Source of the DNA: Bacillota bacterium
Lineage (GTDB): Bacteria > Bacillota > Clostridia > DSM-8532
Direction: 5' to 3'
DNA: 7,003 nucleotides
Assembly (NCBI GenBank): GCA_023446675.1
Contig: JAEXPO010000212.1
Location: 1 to 7,003, forward strand
The translations under genes and the position numbers were made by a program. The notes under the pieces were generated by a model. The model did no database searches. It saw only the letters and a program-made list of their open reading frames with translations, and was not told the DNA's origin. Below, piece by piece: positions 4,834 through 7,003 of the stretch (position 1 is the stretch's first letter; each line of letters begins with the position of its first letter).

Positions 4834-6954
4834 TTATTCAATAACAATAAGCTCCTGGCTTTTAAGCACGGGCAAAATAAATTCCACCCTGTCATCCTTA
4901 ATTTGAAAGGGCAGCTCCTGGCCGCTGACACGGGCCATCACTGTGCTGGGGACAAACTCACGGCATGCCGCCTGAACCTTGATTCCGTATACAGGCAAAT
5001 ACCCGGTTACATAAGCAGGCGTTTCATTGGCCCCTGACAAATTAATGAGATGAAGCACCTTTGCACAAGCCTGGTTGTAGAGCTTGGCATCCAGATAACC
5101 GGCGCCTTCCACCGACAGGGGCAGCTCCCCGTCCGCCGCATAACGTACCGCCTGCTCCAACAGCCTTAAATGATCCGGATGATTAACCTCTCCGCAAAGC
5201 CGGTCCACATCCCCCGCAAAATAGACCAATCTTCCGCCGAAGCCGGTTTCCCCCGCTATCACCACAGGAGTATCCGTATGGGTTACTCCCATGCAGCTAA
5301 GCTCGGGAGGATAAATGGGAAAGGGCGGTATGAAAGTCAGAAGTGTTTTAAATTTTTCCGGTACGGACTTTATTTCATAAAGAATTCCGCCAAAGGGCAG
5401 TATCTGGGTTTTCTCAAACCCCTTCATGACAGGATGCTTTTTGTCTGTTAGTCGCATATAGCTGTGTCGGGATTGATCCATCCAATCCGCACCCTGGCAG
5501 AGCAGGGGCTGAATCCCCCCTCCTCTTCGGCTGATACCGGTTATGCTGTCCAGAAAGGGTTCCTTTCTGAGCTCCCCGTCTTCATTAAGAAAACCGGAGG
5601 CCCCGGTATAAACAAGGCTGCCGCCTCCAAGTACAAACTTCTCCAGCGCCGCCGCCTGGGAATCCGTTATTACGGCCAGATCGGGCAGAATAACCACCTT
5701 GCAGTCTTCCATGCTCTGTTCCAGAAGATGGGCGTTAACCGGCTGGAAAGGGATGCGTCCGTTGATAAGCGCCCGGGTGAAGCCCCTCCAGGGCAGCTCC
5801 ATACGTTTTTTCACAGCATCTTTTCCATAAAAGGTACTATTCTCCTGACTCCATAAAAGAGCTACATTGGCCGCAGGTGTTCTGTCATAAAGGTACTTTT
5901 CATTGTCCAGATGAAAGTCCATGACCTCGGTGCAGTTATCCAGCTCCCGTTCGTCCTCCGGGCAGCCGCCAACATAATGAAGCCAGGGAGACAGCTGGCC
6001 CGACATGCCTTCCATGAGCCAGAGAGAGACTTCTTCCGCCGGAGTTGCCGAGAGGCGGAAAACTCTTCTTCCTCTTACGTAGTTAGCCATGCTCTCAGGA
6101 TGGATCTTATCATAGCCCGTAAGGTTACTGAGAACGCCTCCGTAAATACCGTTTTGCTCAAAGCCATTGAGATCGTCCCTGGACTGGTAATCGGACATAA
6201 CAATGGGTGAACGCTTTCCAATTTCCACAAGATCGCAGAAATAGGGTTCCGCAGGATTCACATTCATCATCCCCAGCCACAGGCAGTCCTCACCGCCATA
6301 CTTTCGGGTTACGGAATTAAACAAATCCCATATATCGGTACGGCAGCCATAGCTCCACCGAACCCACCTCCGGTAAACCGGATCCTCGAAATTAACAGCC
6401 TCAGGAAGCTCCAGACCCTCCTGGGCCTTAAACTTTTCCCGGCAGGAGGGACAATAGCAAATCTTGTCCATTCGCATGCCCGCCCAGCTGTTGTCCGTAA
6501 AGCCCTGGGGATGGTATAATTCAATAATTTCCTGAAGTATCCCAGGGATATAACTGTGGTAGTAGCCGCTGTTAACGCAGGAAAAATACCTGCTGTCGTT
6601 GGTCTTGTAGGGCTTGCCCTCCCTGTTTACCGCAAACCAGTCCGGATGAGCTTTGTAAAAAGCCTCGTCAGCCCGGTTAACATCCATTCTGGCAAGGACA
6701 GCAATGCCTTTTTCTTTGGCCTTATCTAAAAATTCCTTAAACAAATCCCGGTCACCCAGGGTCCAGGCCCGGTACTGAAGGGGGTTTTTGCTTGGATAAT
6801 AGGCCACAATGCCTCCGGCGTTTACAATAATGCCCTGAATATGGTTCTTATCCCATTGTCGGGCCCATAAATCCACATCACAGGCCAGGGGATCCGTTTC
6901 CGTCAAATTGGTTTGCATCCATCTTCGGGTGGTTTTGTACCAGGGTTTACCCAT
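4834..6954 (-). CDS. Glycoside hydrolase-like protein with beta-galactosidase trimerisation-type domain
   Basis: A complete 706-residue protein without a signal peptide, so probably cytoplasmic. Residues about 1-350 form a TIM barrel of the kind found in alpha-amylase-like/family-10-like and GH42-related proteins. GFTDNSWAG (151-159) places Asp154 at a barrel strand end, a candidate catalytic residue. A CYCPSC cluster (166-171) follows, like the cysteine-rich metal site of GH42 enzymes. ALLWSQENSTFYGKD (about 365-379) starts a domain like the GH42 trimerisation (glutamine amidotransferase-like) domain, with VVILPDLAVITD and GGGSLVYTG, reaching about residue 620. The C-terminal 90 residues look like a beta-sandwich. 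AGGAGG lies 8 bases before the ATG. I cannot assign a CAZy family or substrate. The following isomerase and dehydrogenase suggest catabolism of an imported oligosaccharide or glycoside. Confidence 0.85.
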   Translation of the reverse strand: MGKPWYKTTRRWMQTNLTETDPLACDVDLWARQWDKNHIQGIIVNAGGIVAYYPSKNPLQYRAWTLGDRDLFKEFLDKAKEKGIAVLARMDVNRADEAFYKAHPDWFAVNREGKPYKTNDSRYFSCVNSGYYHSYIPGILQEIIELYHPQGFTDNSWAGMRMDKICYCPSCREKFKAQEGLELPEAVNFEDPVYRRWVRWSYGCRTDIWDLFNSVTRKYGGEDCLWLGMMNVNPAEPYFCDLVEIGKRSPIVMSDYQSRDDLNGFEQNGIYGGVLSNLTGYDKIHPESMANYVRGRRVFRLSATPAEEVSLWLMEGMSGQLSPWLHYVGGCPEDERELDNCTEVMDFHLDNEKYLYDRTPAANVALLWSQENSTFYGKDAVKKRMELPWRGFTRALINGRIPFQPVNAHLLEQSMEDCKVVILPDLAVITDSQAAALEKFVLGGGSLVYTGASGFLNEDGELRKEPFLDSITGISRRGGGIQPLLCQGADWMDQSRHSYMRLTDKKHPVMKGFEKTQILPFGGILYEIKSVPEKFKTLLTFIPPFPIYPPELSCMGVTHTDTPVVIAGETGFGGRLVYFAGDVDRLCGEVNHPDHLRLLEQAVRYAADGELPLSVEGAGYLDAKLYNQACAKVLHLINLSGANETPAYVTGYLPVYGIKVQAACREFVPSTVMARVSGQELPFQIKDDRVEFILPVLKSQELIVIE

Positions 6955-6968
6955 GTTTCTTGCCTCCT

Positions 6969-7003
6969 TCAGGAAATATAATAAGCCTCATAATCCTTAA
7001 GGG
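6969..7003 (-). CDS. Possible C-terminal end of an upstream gene (fragment)
   Basis: One minus-strand frame stays open from the window edge to a TGA at 6971-6969, encoding LKDYEAYYIS, and the TGA abuts the AGGAGG of the glycosidase gene. The same stop-next-to-ribosome-site arrangement joins nifI1 and nifI2, so an upstream operon member is plausible. Eleven codons are too few to identify a product or be sure it is coding. Confidence 0.3.
   Translation of the reverse strand, partial: LKDYEAYYIS

Noticed and set aside
5170..6210. Plus-strand open frames opposite the glycosidase gene
   Set aside because: They are antisense shadows of a clearly coding 706-residue gene with good start signals and conserved motifs.

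Overview
The window looks like chromosomal DNA of an anaerobic, nitrogen-fixing Firmicute of the class Clostridia. The evidence is the nifH-nifI1-nifI2 order (PII-like NifI genes directly after nifH, typical of clostridial and archaeal Mo-nitrogenase operons), strong AGGAGG ribosome binding sites 6-8 bases before the starts, a consensus TTGACA/TATGAT promoter, AT-rich spacers, and a plant-sugar type glycosidase operon. Every credible gene lies on the minus strand, so the window is transcribed from right to left.

Right part (about 7003 to 2580): an operon-like set for sugar or sugar-acid metabolism. It has possibly the last codons of an upstream gene, then a 706-residue cytoplasmic glycoside hydrolase-like protein with a beta-galactosidase-type trimerisation domain (4834-6954), then 50 bases later a xylose-isomerase-like TIM-barrel sugar isomerase/epimerase (3872-4783). 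After a 225-base spacer with its own promoter and a hairpin leader comes a D-2-hydroxyacid dehydrogenase of the glycerate dehydrogenase/hydroxypyruvate reductase type (2690-3646). A plausible reading is glycoside cleavage, isomerisation of the product, and reduction or oxidation of a 2-hydroxy acid. The true substrates cannot be read from sequence. A GC-rich terminator-like hairpin (2581-2611) closes this block.

Middle part (2689 to 1618): a 499-base spacer and a 190-residue ANTAR-type RNA-binding antiterminator whose receiver domain has Glu where the phospho-acceptor Asp should be. The spacer holds a candidate promoter, an unexplained inverted-repeat cluster, and a leader ending in an intrinsic terminator. 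The 5' arm of that terminator can instead form a hairpin with hexaloop AUAGGG. A second possible hexaloop, AUAGGA, lies just upstream. Both loops fit the A1/G4 rule for ANTAR targets, which suggests that the antiterminator controls its own gene.

Left part (1617 to 1): a near-perfect sigma-A promoter, a roughly 170-base leader containing a perfect 12-bp intrinsic terminator before the coding region, then nifH, nifI1 and the start of nifI2 (cut by the window edge). No NifA-type sigma-54 promoter was seen. The main message is that nifH appears to be controlled by transcription attenuation, and the adjacent ANTAR protein is the natural candidate antiterminator. The nifH leader can form competing hairpins with six-base loops, but they match the ANTAR loop rule only partly, so that link remains an inference.
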